The notes: generated from the letters alone by a model not told the origin. Shown: positions 11,362 to 23,282, numbered from the stretch's first letter. The stretch: 64,000 nucleotides of DNA from Gautieria morchelliformis (GCA_015179125.1 WHVA01000241.1:62001-126000), one strand, 5' to 3'. Program-made: numbers and translations.

Positions 11362-14300
11362 TCATCCGCTATCAACATCCTTCTTTGCTTTCTCTGGAGG
11401 AATCCCGCCCGCAGATGCAGGAGTCATAGAAAAACTGGTAGCGCCAAGTTTTAACTTCATCTTCCCAGGCGTAGCGGACTTAGGTGATGCCGATTTGGAG
11501 TCCTCTTTCTCTAGGGACATACCAAGGCTCGGCTTCTTGCTCGGCTTCTTGCTCTTGACCAGCCTTTCCAACATCTCGTCTTCATCCTCGTCGTCGGATC
11601 TCCGCCGCTTCTCGCCAAGTCGTGGAGGAGAATCGGATCGTATTAACCGGTGAGAGGGTGGACCGTTGTCAAGATGGTTACCACTCTGGCTAGCATTCTG
11701 TGCGCTCTTCGAAGGGACTGGATCATCCAACACTTGTGTCTCTGAGAACCAATCGATCTGTCTTGGAGGCGAGAGAACAGGTAGCCCTGGCGTGCCTGCT
11801 ACGGGATCACTGATTTTTGAAGAGGATGCGCCACCACTCCCCTCACTGTCGTCGTCTTCATCATAATCAACTAAGCTCTGCGTTGGTCGAGATTTGGCAA
11901 CACTGGGGGGCCGGGATTGCTTGAGTGGCGGTCCTGCGGTGAAGCCTTTGCCACGTTTCCGCTTCAAGGTGTTAACCGACCCAAGAGGTGAGAGGGGAGG
12001 CCATGGGCTGCTCTTTGGTGGCTCCTCATCGTCCGAGTTATTGAAGTAATCTTCCTCTTCAGCTTCCAACAGGCGACCTTGGCCCCACTTCCGGGCGACG
12101 GGGGTAGCGCTGCTCAAAACATCAGTGGCCACAAAACAGGAGCAGCAAATGCACGTACCTTTGAGCTGTCTCCGTCTCCTTAGGTGGAGGCTCGGTGTTC
12201 ATTTCCCATCGTCGGATTAGGTTATGGAACCGTTCGCCGCAAACAGGTGACTGTGCCAACTCTTGAACTTTGGCCTCATATTTTGTCATCAAGTGTGTAA
12301 GTAGTTCTTTAATGTTTTCCTATCAAGATTGTTAAAACATGCGACGCTGATGGAACAGTCAATGTAACTCACTTTGCGAATGTGTTCAAAAAATTCCTGA
12401 CAACATGAACTCAGTAAGTTATCCCATTTCGCTTCCCGTTGAGTGAGCTCTAGAATGGGGAAGATGGCATCGTGTTTGATAAGATGCAAAAACAAATTAC
12501 GGTTGCCGAGCTTTAAACACGCCCGGAAGAACCGAAGAGCGGCTAACGTCTCAACAGTCAATACCATCTCAGGTTTGAGGTGCCTGACTACACACCTAAC
12601 CGGAGATGCTTTTCCCTAGCCCGCAGGAGAGATGCTATTCGAGGGACAAGCGACTGAGTGATACTAGAGTTAGAAACAAGGAAAAATAGACTCCGGAATG
12701 AATGTTGTAAGATGAAGGAAGCTAAGAGATCGCATAAGTATAGGTAAAGGTTGGACCGCTCGCGGGACAGCCGTAATGTCGGCTCTGTCATGCTTCAGTT
12801 AATGACTTAAATCTTGAGAGAATGAAAAAGTCTCTCACCGGTGAGCTTCTGATGCTCAGGCAACTCAGCCATGGGGCGGAAGAGGTTCTCGCAGCATTTT
12901 CCGTAGAAGTACTCAAGAAATCGTTCGGTAACAGGGTCATCCTTTGTCCGTGCCATAGCTCGCATAGTAGTGGTCTGCGATGATCGAACCATCAGCAAGG
13001 TAAGACAAATGAGAAATGGACTGGAGACAGACGTTGGATTCCGTACCATCTGACTGTGGAACCTCGAGAACTGCCCGAAGGGCATCGGCCATCTGGCTTT
13101 TATAAGCCAATTCGTGAGAGCTTGTCAATGATCTGCAGAGTGTTTCCAGTAATGTTTCCCTGTTCCCCTCGGCACTCGTTGCGTCGCCTACTTGGCCCGC
13201 GACGCCCACACTCACACCCAGGGTGGGCTTTCCGGCGATCCCCACTTGCCTCATTACATGTTGTCGAACACCATTCACATCGTGGTCCAGGAGAAGGCCA
13301 AGCACCTCTCCTGCTGTACTGACCATCAGTGCTTCCGCTCTACCAAGAGCCCACTGAATAGCGTGCAAGACCCCGCGGTCGACAAGCGTGCGGAAGAGCT
13401 GCAATCGTACCGGAAGTTGGACGTTCTTGCCCATAAGACACAATTGTTGGATGAGCAAAATGGTGTCTTTACGTCGATCATCTGTGGTGTATTGGTCTGT
13501 GGTACAAGGTGCAGGAGTTGATACAGCACCAGGTGTGGGTGCTTGCACTGGACCTATTGCTGGAGAATGCGGCGAAGCGCTATAGGTCAGTAGATCGCCA
13601 TTAGGTCTGGTTTCCTCACCCGGTTCATCTTTTGCTCTCTCCTTGCCCTTGGAGCTTCCCCTCGCCCATCCTCTCTCGTTTTGCTTGGCTGTCTCCTTAT
13701 CCTTCCCGTCGCCACCTTTCTCTGCGGTTAGAAATAACCCCACCAGTTCTCGTAGGAACCGCTCGTCTTGCTGAACACCATTGACGATATCGATCTGGTT
13801 GAAAATGACGCAGGAGTTCAGCACATTGAATGTCGCATCGTCAGTTGCGCGGGCTAGAATAAAATCTTTGAGAAACTGCAGCCGGTATGTCTGGTGGATC
13901 TTGTTCCGAATTAAGGAGTCACGAATGGGAATTGGTTGTCGAAAACGCCCCGATGTTTCGAGAAATTGCCGATAGGAGGCTTTATGGGCTGGAAATTCGG
14001 GATCGTCTTTAGGGAACACAAGTTAGCATGGTCATGACAGGGCATGCTACATGAAGGCTACGCACATTCAAGAACCCCAATTACACCAAGAAAAACCGGG
14101 TCTTGAAGGATATATTCATATAAGTTATGATCGTTCACTAACACTGAGGAGGAATGTCGCGTCAGTCACGAGACACCTGCATAGTATTGGTAGTGTCCTT
14201 ACGTATGGTTTGCATACAGCTACAGCACGCATGCAACTCTTTGATATCCTCTAGATCTTCGGCTTGTTTCATAACGTCAATTAGATGCTTCACATAATCC

Positions 14301-15529
14301 TTCGCTGTCTTTTAGCATTGCTACTTTGACAATCAGTAAAAGTCTGCGCTCACGTTTGCCATAAGTAAATCGAAAAGTTTCTCCTTGCCATGGGGTTGGC
14401 GATTGATCTGCTTAATAACCCGCTCACAGTCATGCATGTTACCTAGGGCTGGCATTGGTAATTTGGGGCCAATTGATAATGGGTGCATAGTCCCGGCGGG
14501 GAATGTATGCATAGAGGACGATCCGACAGTCTCGGAGGTACCAGCTTCTTCTTCGGCTGACAGCACGAGTGGGAGGAGGGTGGTAATGAGTTGGGTAAGA
14601 CCACTGATGGCGTCTCGGAGACGGGACATACCTTTGTCCTGAAGGTGCCGTTGCACTTCGCCAATAAACTCCCACACTTCACCACAGCCTTCGATATCTT
14701 GGAAGCTTAGGGCATAGTCGGTGCCATCTGGTTCGGTCCATACGATGAGGGTGTCTGGAATACCATGTGAGACAGAGGCGACTTTTAAGAGCATGTAAAA
14801 TAATTGATACCCTGCTGACGCTGATAGACGTCACTTGTGCGGATGATACACTGAAGCAATATTTCGTTGCTATGCTCAGCACGGGCTATGAGTCGAGCCT
14901 GCCGAGCCTCTTCGTCGTAGTCTCCTTGACAAAACGCAGTACCACGATCGGTCCACTTTTGCCCAATCAGCTCGTAAACCTCAGGATGCACGTGATCATT
15001 ATTGGGAGACACGCGCAAATGAGAGCACCTGTCGTACCTTGACGCGACGTATGTCTGCTTCAATGTCATCTTGGGACCAGTCTCCGTCGCTTTCCCCTGA
15101 TCCAAGGTCTGGATCATCATCTGGATCTGACCCAGGGAGATGACCTGTATCATCTCTATCTGTTTCGTCCTTGAGATGGTTGTGCTCCTCATCGTGTTGC
15201 CTTGCGGCGGGTAATGGAGTGGCAGGTGGAGATGAATGTGAAGGGACTTGACGCTGCTCCTCTTTAACCTCAGGCGTGTGGCCGTTCACAGATGCAATCG
15301 TGTTAGATTGAGATGTCGGAACGACTGGCTCAGACTTGGCTGGACGTGGCGGGGAATTAAGGGCAGGTTGTTTAGGGGACCCCTGCTGGTTAGTGATAAG
15401 AGACGAGGAGGGCGAGGAGGACGAGGAAGACGAAGAAGAATCGCGGACGAAGGACTTTGAAGGAGTGTCTGGGTCGGACGAATGGTCCATGTCAACGAGC
15501 GAGGGCGACGCCGACAGGACACTGGACAT
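11362..15529 (-). CDS. PSY2: Protein phosphatase 4 regulatory subunit 3 (Psy2/SMEK)
   Basis: Psy2 recruits the PP4 catalytic subunit to substrates, notably phosphorylated checkpoint proteins. The start used is the ATG at 15527-15529 (MSSVLSASPSLVDMDHSSDP). About 165 residues that are Ser/Pro-rich and acidic precede the EVH1/PH-like domain, which begins VKVYELIGQKWTDRG and continues through AEHSNEILLQCIIRTSDVYQ and DTLIVWTEPDGTDYALSFQD. The SMK-1 domain follows (DDPEFPAHKASYRQFLETSG, then RDSLIRNKIHQTYRLQFLKD), then helical ARM-like repeats. The Lys/Asp-rich tail contains KRRRSDDEDEDEMLERLVKS and ends at the stop at 11362. The long N-terminal extension is unusual for the family, where EVH1 is normally near residue 1. 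The EVH1 domain of this family binds FxxP motifs of partners. Many short introns are present and no disruption was seen. Confidence 0.88.
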
Positions 15530-15813
15530 GGTGGTTCCACGGTCTTCAAAGAGAAAGTCGTGACTGACTTGCCCGCAGGACCAGACAAGACGAGCAGGTG
15601 TGCGTCGAACGGAACGCACTATTACAAACTCCGCCACGCCACCTGCGTTAATCTGCAAATTTGCGGTATGGTACCTAAGCACTCACCCCGGCAAGGGCCC
15701 TGGTGAGGGGCACTGCCACGCACATCGAGCACCTCTTACTACGTCATGAAGATCCGCCACGGAATCTACGACCTCGGCGTTGTCAGGGTATATACACACT
15801 CTTCGATTCTTCA

Positions 15814-17073
15814 CTACTGCGGTAGAACCACCTTCAACCATGCACCGAGGTGATCCAACTCTTCAGGACTTGTGCTGTGACCCATCCTCTCGTATTGCTC
15901 AAATCTCACACCAGGCCCTGCGATCTATACGAGCAAAATAAGCACAACATGGACGCAGTGCTGAGGAGGGTATGCACCTGGCTCGAGTCGACTGTCAAGA
16001 ACCCCAGTTGGTCTTTGAGATAATCTGCCGATCCTTTTCCAAACCTTAAAGCGACCATCGGATCGGCCGTCCCATGTCCCATGAAGATCGGCAGCTTCTT
16101 CACGTGCTCCGACAGCATCTACCACCATTTATCAGGCGCTGATATACGGACGAAGGCACGCACTCACACTCTTGAGCCTGTCTCTTACCGGTAAATACGA
16201 GCTTAACGCGACAAGCCCGCCCAGTTTCCGTTCCGTGGTGAGCCCAGTGAATAGGGTCATCGCAGCGCCTTGGCTAAATCCACCTAACACGATCCGTGAC
16301 GCACTCACATCGGGCAATGCATCTATTTCTGATGTGATTATCTCATTTACGGACCGCGCGGTGGAAAGCATTCCAGCTTGGTCCTCTTCACGGGTGTCTA
16401 TGTTTGTGAGCGACTTGATGTCATACCTTGCGTGGTCAAAGAGCATGCATGAGACATGGCCTTGCATGGTAAGATTGTATTATCTTACCAGGCAGGCATC
16501 TGTTCATGAGGCCACACGTGGGTTAACGAATGGAAGATACATGCCCATACGCTGTTCACGCACTTCCATCCCAAGATTCAGTGTGATGTGCTTTGGCGGC
16601 CTTCAGTTTACGGGTCTAGAATTAGTATGACCTACAGTATACCAATAATCTCGCTCACGCGTGTGGCAACACCCATTTAATGTGACCAAGGGCAGGATCC
16701 TGTTGCAACATTTGAGCAACAGGTTGCCATCCTGCTCCAGAATCACCCAGACCCTAGGTGGCAGCACCATTTGTTACTTTGAGCCACAAGGACGAAAGAT
16801 CTTATAGTATCGCACATGCAAAAAGATCACTGTGGCGGTATGCTTCACCTTTGGCGGGACCACGAGATACTTGAGAGGCTGCAGACTAGCCATTGGCCTC
16901 TTGATATCGACGTGTGACGTGTGAGGGCGCTGAGCTGTGGATGCGAAGCGCGACGCGAGGTACAAAATGCAAGTGAAGCAGACGATTAGTAGGATAGCCA
17001 CGCGCTTTGTGTACGGTGGCATCCACACCCAAAGCCGAGTTGCCGGGCCGTCAGCCTCGACGGTCTGATCCAT
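15814..17073 (-). CDS. Acyl-protein thioesterase 1 with N-terminal membrane segment
   Basis: This is an alpha/beta hydrolase that removes palmitate from cysteines of membrane-associated proteins. The core starts MASLQPLKYLVVPPKVKHTA (ATG at 16891-16893). It continues FLH joined across an intron to GLGDSGAGWQPVAQM and WVLPHAPP. It carries the nucleophile motif GGFSQGAAM, the Asp motif GHGTADPMV and the His motif ERMGHSTSPEEL, so the Ser-Asp-His triad is complete. The stop is TAG at 15814-15816 after GAWLKVVLPQ. An in-frame ATG at 17071-17073 adds 60 residues with one clear membrane helix (RVAILLIVCFTCILYLASRF). Starting there leaves only 33 bp to the stop of the upstream MSS1 gene; starting at 16893 leaves 213 bp. 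Typical family members are about 225-240 residues and soluble, so the membrane form is unusual and the start is uncertain. Confidence 0.85.
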
Positions 17074-17106
17074 GTACTGAGAAGTCCCAAATTAAATTCC
17101 TACAGG

Positions 17107-19061
17107 TTATTTTCCTATGCAGAACTCTCGGAAAACGGCATCCAGCACGTCTTCGACACCCACACGACCTGTAATCTTCCCAACCTCCTGAGCCGCGTAA
17201 CGAAGCTCTTCTGCTGCTATTACAACGTCGTCACTCGCTAACAGGTATCGTCAGGACATTTGTTTTCCTTGGCAAACAGTTCCATGGGACTTACGAGTCT
17301 GCAAAAACGCATCGAGGTACATCACCGCGTTATGAAGATGTACTCTGTGTCTGCTTTGTGTTACGAGTGGCGCGCAATCTGCATGAATATCGTAACTGTA
17401 CAATAACCCATGTCGTGAGCAAGCGCTCCCCAAAACATGACACACTATGAGACAAGTTGATTAGATTTACCATTGGTTCAACACATTGCCAAGGCCTTCC
17501 AAAAAGCTCGACATCCCAACTCCAGTCGTAAGACTTACTATCCATGACTTTCCTTCTCTCTCCATTGAGTCTGACCCTAATTCAGCTTGCACAAGGTCCT
17601 TCTTGTTAAGCAAGATCAATGTATCTGACGTGACCAACGCCTTCACTGAGGGAGGTAGTCCACCGTCTTTAATAACGTCCGGGAGCGAGAGGACGCATAG
17701 CGATACATCCGCTTCTTGAATGCTAGCACAAAATTTGATCAGAAAAGCGTACAAGAATAAAATAAATGTATACCTACGCTTTCTGGGCTCGTTCTATCCC
17801 AATCTTCTCGACCAGGTCTTCCGTATGTCGTATCCCAGCTGTGTCTTGTACTCGTACAGGTAGGCCTCCTATGTCTAGGGACGTCTCCAAAACATCACGA
17901 GTAGTGCCCGGGACCGGAGCTACGATGGCTGCTTCGCGTTGTGCTTGCGGGGGCGTTAGTTCGAACAACAGCAGGTTTCCAAGAAAGTACTGATGCTATA
18001 TACTGGACATACCTAGATAATTCATCAAAGAACTTTTCCCCGCGTTCGGGGGGCCAAATATCGATAACTTGATACCAGAGCGCATGAGTTCACCTCGACG
18101 GTTGTCATTTAGATGTGCCGAGATGTTCTGACGGAGTATCTCTACTCGTTGACGAGCTACATTGCAAGGGAAATATGAGAGAATCAACACCCGCTGTCAG
18201 TAGTCAGCTGTTAGGGATCAGGAAGCCCGGACCTCCTTCGTATACACCCTCTTCGATCTCTTCGTCCTCTCCGAAGTCGATGAGGGCTTCAACCATGGCC
18301 AGAGCACTCACAATCTGTCTACGCAGTTGCTCTAACCTTGCGCCGACACTTCCCTACCCGAAAATGATATTATTGATTCTCTTCATCCAATCGTCGAACC
18401 CCAGAGAATGAGTACGGTTGACTCACACTAAAGTTTCCCCAAGCAACTTTTCGCTGTGTCTCAGTTTCGGCCTCGATTAAATCTCTCAGGCCTTCAGCTT
18501 GCAGCAAGTTAATCCTACCCGCGACGTAGGCCCTTTTAGTGAATTCTCCTCGCTCTGCAGGCCTAAGGCCAGGTAGTCGAGAGAACGCAGAAAGTACACG
18601 ACGTATGGTCGCGGGGGACGAGTGGATATGAAGTTCTAGCGTAGGCTCTGTAGTGAAGGAATAGGGAGCTGAGACGGCGGGTCATCACGCGAACCGGTGG
18701 TGCTGAGTATAGGTGGCGCGCCTTGGAAGAACACGGCTAGTCCATCATCTAACATTTCTTCTGTTCCATCTGCATCGGTTTCTACGACACTACACCTGTG
18801 CATTACACGAGAACGAGGCATGCCTTCATTCCCTTTTGTATTTCTGGCCGAGACTGGTCTCACAACGCGTCGCCAGACAGCCTCCGCCTCAGGACCTGAC
18901 ACGCGAACAACAGCTACACCACCTTTTCCCGGTGGCGTCGATAGAGCATAAATAGTTTCGTTTTCGGCGGGAGACCGTGTCAAGGACACCAACCCTCGTG
19001 TTAGCAAGGCGATCCTTCTGCAGGAATCCGACGTCAAAGCGGGGCGCAAAGCAGATAGCAT
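17107..19061 (-). CDS. MSS1: Mitochondrial tRNA modification GTPase Mss1/MnmE
   Basis: Mss1 (GTPBP3, bacterial MnmE) works with Mto1 in mitochondria to make the 5-carboxymethylaminomethyl-type modification of wobble uridine. The start at ATG 19059-19061 gives an Arg-rich presequence ([20 protein letters not shown]). The tetrahydrofolate-binding N-terminal domain follows: [20 protein letters not shown]. The G domain has [10 protein letters not shown] (G1), PGTTRD (G2), DTAGIR (G3) and NKKD (G4). The protein ends [13 protein letters not shown], the conserved C-terminal Cys motif needed for modification, with TAA at 17107-17109. All catalytic motifs are present. It is split by several short introns. 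It diverges from calcineurin B (170 bp between ATGs) and sits 33 bp upstream of the longest thioesterase start. Confidence 0.92.
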
Positions 19062-19231
19062 CAAGGAGCGCTGGGCGTTAGCGAATATTAGTAAGTACCT
19101 GTTCGCTGACGTACACAGCTTTCTTGTCCCGTGCTTGCTTTCTACGCCACTCCACACTCTTCCCTTGGGCCTAACCACCCCGCGCGACGATCCTAAATAT
19201 CCTAATAGCTCCCTTTCCTTAGCCGCACATC
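19062..19231. promoter_or_regulatory. Bidirectional promoter, MSS1 / CNB1
   Basis: 170 bp separate the divergent ATGs of MSS1 (-) and the calcineurin B gene (+). A run of C/T just before the CNB1 ATG fits a 5' UTR. No factor site is recognised. Confidence 0.5.
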
Positions 19232-20298
19232 ATGGGACAATCACGTACGTCTCACGATCAACTACTAGAATGAACCTCTACCTAGACATGGTATCTAGCG
19301 TCGCAGTTTATGGAGGACATGCAGAAGAAGTCCAATTGTACGCTGACAGTCTTTATGATTTAAAATATCCCCCAACTCCCATTCTTACAGTCAACGCCAG
19401 CGAGCTGGAACGGCTGAAGAAACGATTCATGAAGCTCGACAGGTGTGCAGCCACTGTCTCGTAGTTGCATCATCCTCATCGCTTGCTATTCGAAGAGATG
19501 GGTCTGGCTCAATAGATCGGGAAGAGTTTCTGCGGATACCACAGATCGCGAACAATCCACTCGCTTCTCGCATGATCGCAATATTTGACGAAGAGTGAGT
19601 GGTCTGTTTCGTGTTTAGCTCGGTCTCTACCGGTTTCTGCAACTATATAATATTCGCCTTCTGGATCATGGGGTGAAGTCGAGCCGCCAGGCGGCGATTG
19701 ACAGTGGTTGACGCTAACTTGTTTGTTTGTCACGCATGTAGCGGCGGAGGCACTGTGGACTTCCAGGAGTTTGTCGGGGGATTGAGCGCATTCAGTAGTC
19801 GCGGAGGCCGGGAAGAAAAGCTACGATGTGCGTCCTATGCCGTTGATACTTGATGCTAATGTCTCATCCGTCATTCCGCTGTCTTTCGCCTCAGTCGCGT
19901 TCAAGGTGTATGACATGGACCGAGATGAATTCATTTCCAACGGGGAGCTTTTCCTTGTCCTGAAGATGATGGTTGGGAATAATCTGAAGGTGAGGCTCAG
20001 CTGCTTGGTACCTGTTGGTAGTTAAACGGTGAATGATTGCAGGATCAACAACTGCAACAAATCGTGGACAAGACGATAATGGAAGCTGATAAGGACGGGT
20101 GCGACTAATTTGACTCCCGCCTTCGATAAATTCTGACGATCACACTTATACAGCGACGGGAAGCTCAGCTTTGAGGAGTTCTCAAATATGGTCACAAACA
20201 CTGTGGGTTCTATCCATTTGGCAATGTGCTTCCCTTGATACAATGTCTTTATTTAATAGGATATCGTGAAACAAATGACGCTAGAAGACCTTTTCTAA
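19232..20298 (+). CDS. CNB1: Calcineurin regulatory subunit B
   Basis: This is the Ca2+-binding regulatory subunit of the phosphatase calcineurin, which controls stress response and morphogenesis in fungi. Exon 1 encodes MGQS, leaving Gly2 available for N-myristoylation. A 39-nt exon at 19299-19337 adds [12 protein letters not shown]. Then come [17 protein letters not shown] and four EF-hands: [36 protein letters not shown] and [12 protein letters not shown]. The C-terminus is [12 protein letters not shown] with TAA at 20296-20298. Length and intron-interrupted architecture match basidiomycete homologues. EF-hand 3 is unusual: its sixth loop position, almost always Gly, is Glu (GAA). One G-to-A change from GGA would explain it. 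The rest of that loop keeps its chelating residues. Confidence 0.93.
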
Positions 20299-21001
20299 TC
20301 TGCTATGCGGCTTTGTATTTTGTTCTTTCACGACTTCTCATGATCACTTTGGTGATATACAATACCCCGGGCGCTGCCCATAATCGCTTTAAAATGCAGT
20401 GCAATTGTGCCAAAGCATGGTGCATTGCATTTCCTGTTCTTTAACGATGTTTCAGTACGATGTGCACAGGTAATTTATATGCAAAGCATTATGGAATTTC
20501 AGTGAAAAAGGCATAGGAATGTTGGGCCTTGTGATATATATTCTGGCCTTTCTTACCTAGACACTGAAAGTGGTTGCCTATGTGTATCAGACGCCTCCAG
20601 ACTTGCAACACCCGGATACAGAGGAGGCAGCCCTCTCTTCGAGCTCGGCAACAACCTCTCACGGGGCCTCTCGCGCCTCGCTGTCACTAAGGCGCCATTC
20701 TTCTATTACCTCGAGGGCATGCATCGTCGAGGCGAACTGTGCGACAAACACGCTATCGAACGCGGCGTGGAGTACACCGACCTCGAGACAGATTCTCCGT
20801 CATTGTCTGACGGAGAATGATACATTTACGTGGTTCAGAGTGACCGGTCGCAGCTGTGGATGTTTTGATGTTTCATGGCTCCTCTTGCTTCTTTCTTTAT
20901 GTGACATCCAGTGCTTTGTACTTACGCTCCCTATTGTCCCCCTCCTAGCATGACATCCTTCAGCCCATCAACTACCGCTCGATCGGACGCCATCAGTATA
21001 G
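20299..21001. other. Intergenic, possible coding fragment
   Basis: After CNB1 the sequence is mostly A/T-rich to 20560. From 20560 to about 20830 two plus-strand frames are open together: one starts at 20570 reading YVYQTPPDLQHPDTEEAALS, another reads GGSPLFELGNNLSRGLSRLA and FFYYLEGMHRRGELCDKH before TGA near 20820. The second has the more protein-like composition. I recognise neither, and no convincing upstream exon was found. It may be the last exon of an unknown small gene or chance. Confidence 0.2.
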
Positions 21002-21217
21002 GGCCCATATACAGGGGTCTCGGGGAATTTCGGGAAAGGGACGCAACCATAGTTAGGCTCGCCGTTAAAAGGCTGAAGTACAAGGCCTGTACACAGGGAT
21101 ATACCCTGTATACGGACGGGCCTTGTACTTCAGCTTTTTTAGCGGCAAGCCTAATATATAGTGGTCTCGGGGAATTTTGGGGGAATAGTAGGCTCGCGGT
21201 TAATAAAGCTGACAGTG
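21002..21217. repeat. Palindromic repeat element with flanking direct repeats
   Basis: Two inverted arms, 21055-21087 and 21119-21152, share GCTGAAGTACAAGGCC and extend outward with near-match through AGGCTYGCCGYTAAAA. Between them lies an inner palindrome, CAGGG-ATATA-CCCTG. Outside, GGTCTCGGGGAATTT occurs at 21016-21030 and again at 21163-21177, and TAGGCTCGC at 21054 and 21189. The whole block could fold into a long hairpin. It encodes nothing and resembles a small non-autonomous element or the remains of one. No family is recognised. Confidence 0.55.
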
Positions 21218-22055
21218 GAGGACATGTCCATTGTGCTCAAAGCTCCCATCTTGCAAACCTGTGAAAATGTGAGTTGTCTTTATTCGTTGGCCCTCGATAC
21301 GTGTGTCGTTTGTACCAGTTCTGATTGCAGAAGCTGGTTGACTCACGATCACTAGTTTCCTCGAGGCAGACTAGTTATGACGAATGATCCAATTATCAGA
21401 GGACACAATGCGACACCCTCGCAAGCAACCCAAGGAATAGTTCCGGGATAGCGGCTAAGAGAACGTCAGTGTGCAAACGAGGGTATCTATGGCCACCTCT
21501 CAAGACAGTCAGTCATGGCGGGGTCTGAGTGGTGTCAGTAAGTTACTCTCGTAATTAACATAGGGTTGAGTCTCTGTTATTGGTCTGTAATGCTCAGCCG
21601 TGCGTTCAAAATGTCGTGCTCTACAGGTGGATTCTTATGACAACATAACATAAAAATATTCTGCCATGTATGCATATGCCGAGGTTGGTCAACATGTGTC
21701 TGTCATACTCGGGATGAAAGAGATCAGCCTACTTATCTGTTCCTTTGGCAAATCATCTCGCCAGCCTTGAGAGTAACCTTGAAATTTTATGAGCTCCTTA
21801 TGGCGGCCGTTAAGTATCAGCTAACGAGAGTTAACTTGTTTTGCGTCGGCCGCTCCAGGGTATGGCTGGTGGCAGACAGGCACAGCGTATTGGAAGTGGC
21901 ATCCAAGGAATGCTGCAAGCAACATGTCCACGAATCATTGCAAATTTAATCGCAAATTTTACATGGCTAGACCTCGCTGAATCGGTACCGGCAACTTCCG
22001 TCCCCACCTTTTCTTGCCTGCCGCAAACCAGCTCGCTCCAGGTCAACGAGCAGGT
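21218..22055. other. Intergenic upstream of GGC1
   Basis: This stretch leads up to the GGC1 ATG at 22056 and probably holds its promoter. Short open frames (for example from 21841) show no recognisable motif. I see nothing else supportable. Confidence 0.4.
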
Positions 22056-23282
22056 ATGTCTCCTCCAACAGGGAAGAGCAAAGAGTCGGGCACTGCCCGT
22101 GTGCTCGGATCGGGTGCATCTGGTGAGTATCACGACTAGATAAAACTATACAGTCGACATTTACAGACTCGGGGAAGGTGTCGCTGAGCTATTGGTCTTT
22201 CACCCTGTGGATACCATTGCGAAGCGTCTGATGAGCAACAAGAACAGGGTGAAGTTTGTCCCAACTCAGCCGACGATTTCTAACCAAGATCTCAGGTCAC
22301 ATTTTCTTCGCTGTCCCCGATTATCTTCCGGGAGTATTCCTCAGCTGGGCTAGGGCGAAAGCTCCTCAGTCTCTTCCCTGGTCTGGGTTACGCAGCTGGA
22401 TACAAGGTTTCACAACGCATATACAAGTTTGGTGGCCAGCCGTGGTTCAATGACCTGCTTGTTTCACGATACAAGACTCAATTCACCAATGCATTTGGCG
22501 AGCGCCGAGGCAGGATGCTCATGCAAGCTACTGCTGGGAGGTGAGACATTTCTATGTGATGTATTTTGGGGGAATTGCTACTGAGTGGCTTGCCCTCTAA
22601 GCCTGACTGGCATTGGAGAAGTTGTGCGTCGAAATAGACTCGCCGCACGTGACCGAAAATCTCAGCCTTTTTTTCTCCTCAGGTTCTTCTCCCACTAGAT
22701 GCCCTTAAGATTAAGCGTCAGGTAAACCCAGAAGCCTTTCGAGGGCGCGGCGTCCTGCGAATATTCATGGAAGAAGGCACCACGCTCTATCGTGGTTGGG
22801 GCTGGACAATGGCACGGAATGCGCCTGGCAGCTTTGCGGTTCGTACAGTACACAGTTGACGGTGTATGATCATCTGAAAGCGCTCACACAGCTGTTCGGT
22901 GCATCTGCGGTAACCAAAGAGTACGTCCTCGGTATCACCGACTACTCGCAGGCTACGTGGGCCCAAAATTTCATTGCGTCTGTCGCTGGTGCCGTTGCAT
23001 CTATCACCGTAGCAGCCCCACTCGACACAGTGAAGACACGCATTCAAAATGCCAACTTTGAGAACAAAGTACGAGGCGTCACGGTCATCAAGGATATGGT
23101 CAAAAATGAAGGCATGACCGCCCTTTTCAAAGGTCTGACCCCAAAGGTATGTTTAACCTGTCTTTTCCTTGCGTACCATGCTGGACTGAGGTATCATCTA
23201 GATTTTGGTGGTGGGGCCGAAGTTGGTGTTTAGCTACACGCTGGCACAATCCCTCATCCCGTTATTTGGAAAATATGTCTAG
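22056..23282 (+). CDS. GGC1: Mitochondrial GTP/GDP carrier Ggc1
   Basis: This is an inner-membrane carrier that exchanges GTP for GDP and affects mitochondrial iron homeostasis in yeast. The start is ATG at 22056 (MSPPTGKSKESGTARVLGSG). The three tripartite repeats carry their signatures: FHPVDTIAKRLMSN, LLPLDALKIKRQVNPEAF and AAPLDTVKTRIQNANFEN. Between them come FPGLGYAAGYKVSQRIYKFG, LYRGWGWTMARNAPGSF, then LFGASAVTKEYVLGITDYSQ and KNEGMTALFKGLTPK. The last exon encodes GPKLVFSYTLAQSLIP and ends FGKYV with TAG at 23280-23282. The match to Ggc1 rather than other carriers is clear from these segments. At least six short introns are inferred, the first starting at 22124. No presequence is present, as usual for carriers. 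Confidence 0.92.

Noticed and set aside
11285..11866. Plus-strand frames opposite PSY2 C-terminus.
   Set aside because: Composition is the complement of the Ser/Asp-rich PSY2 tail; no independent signal.
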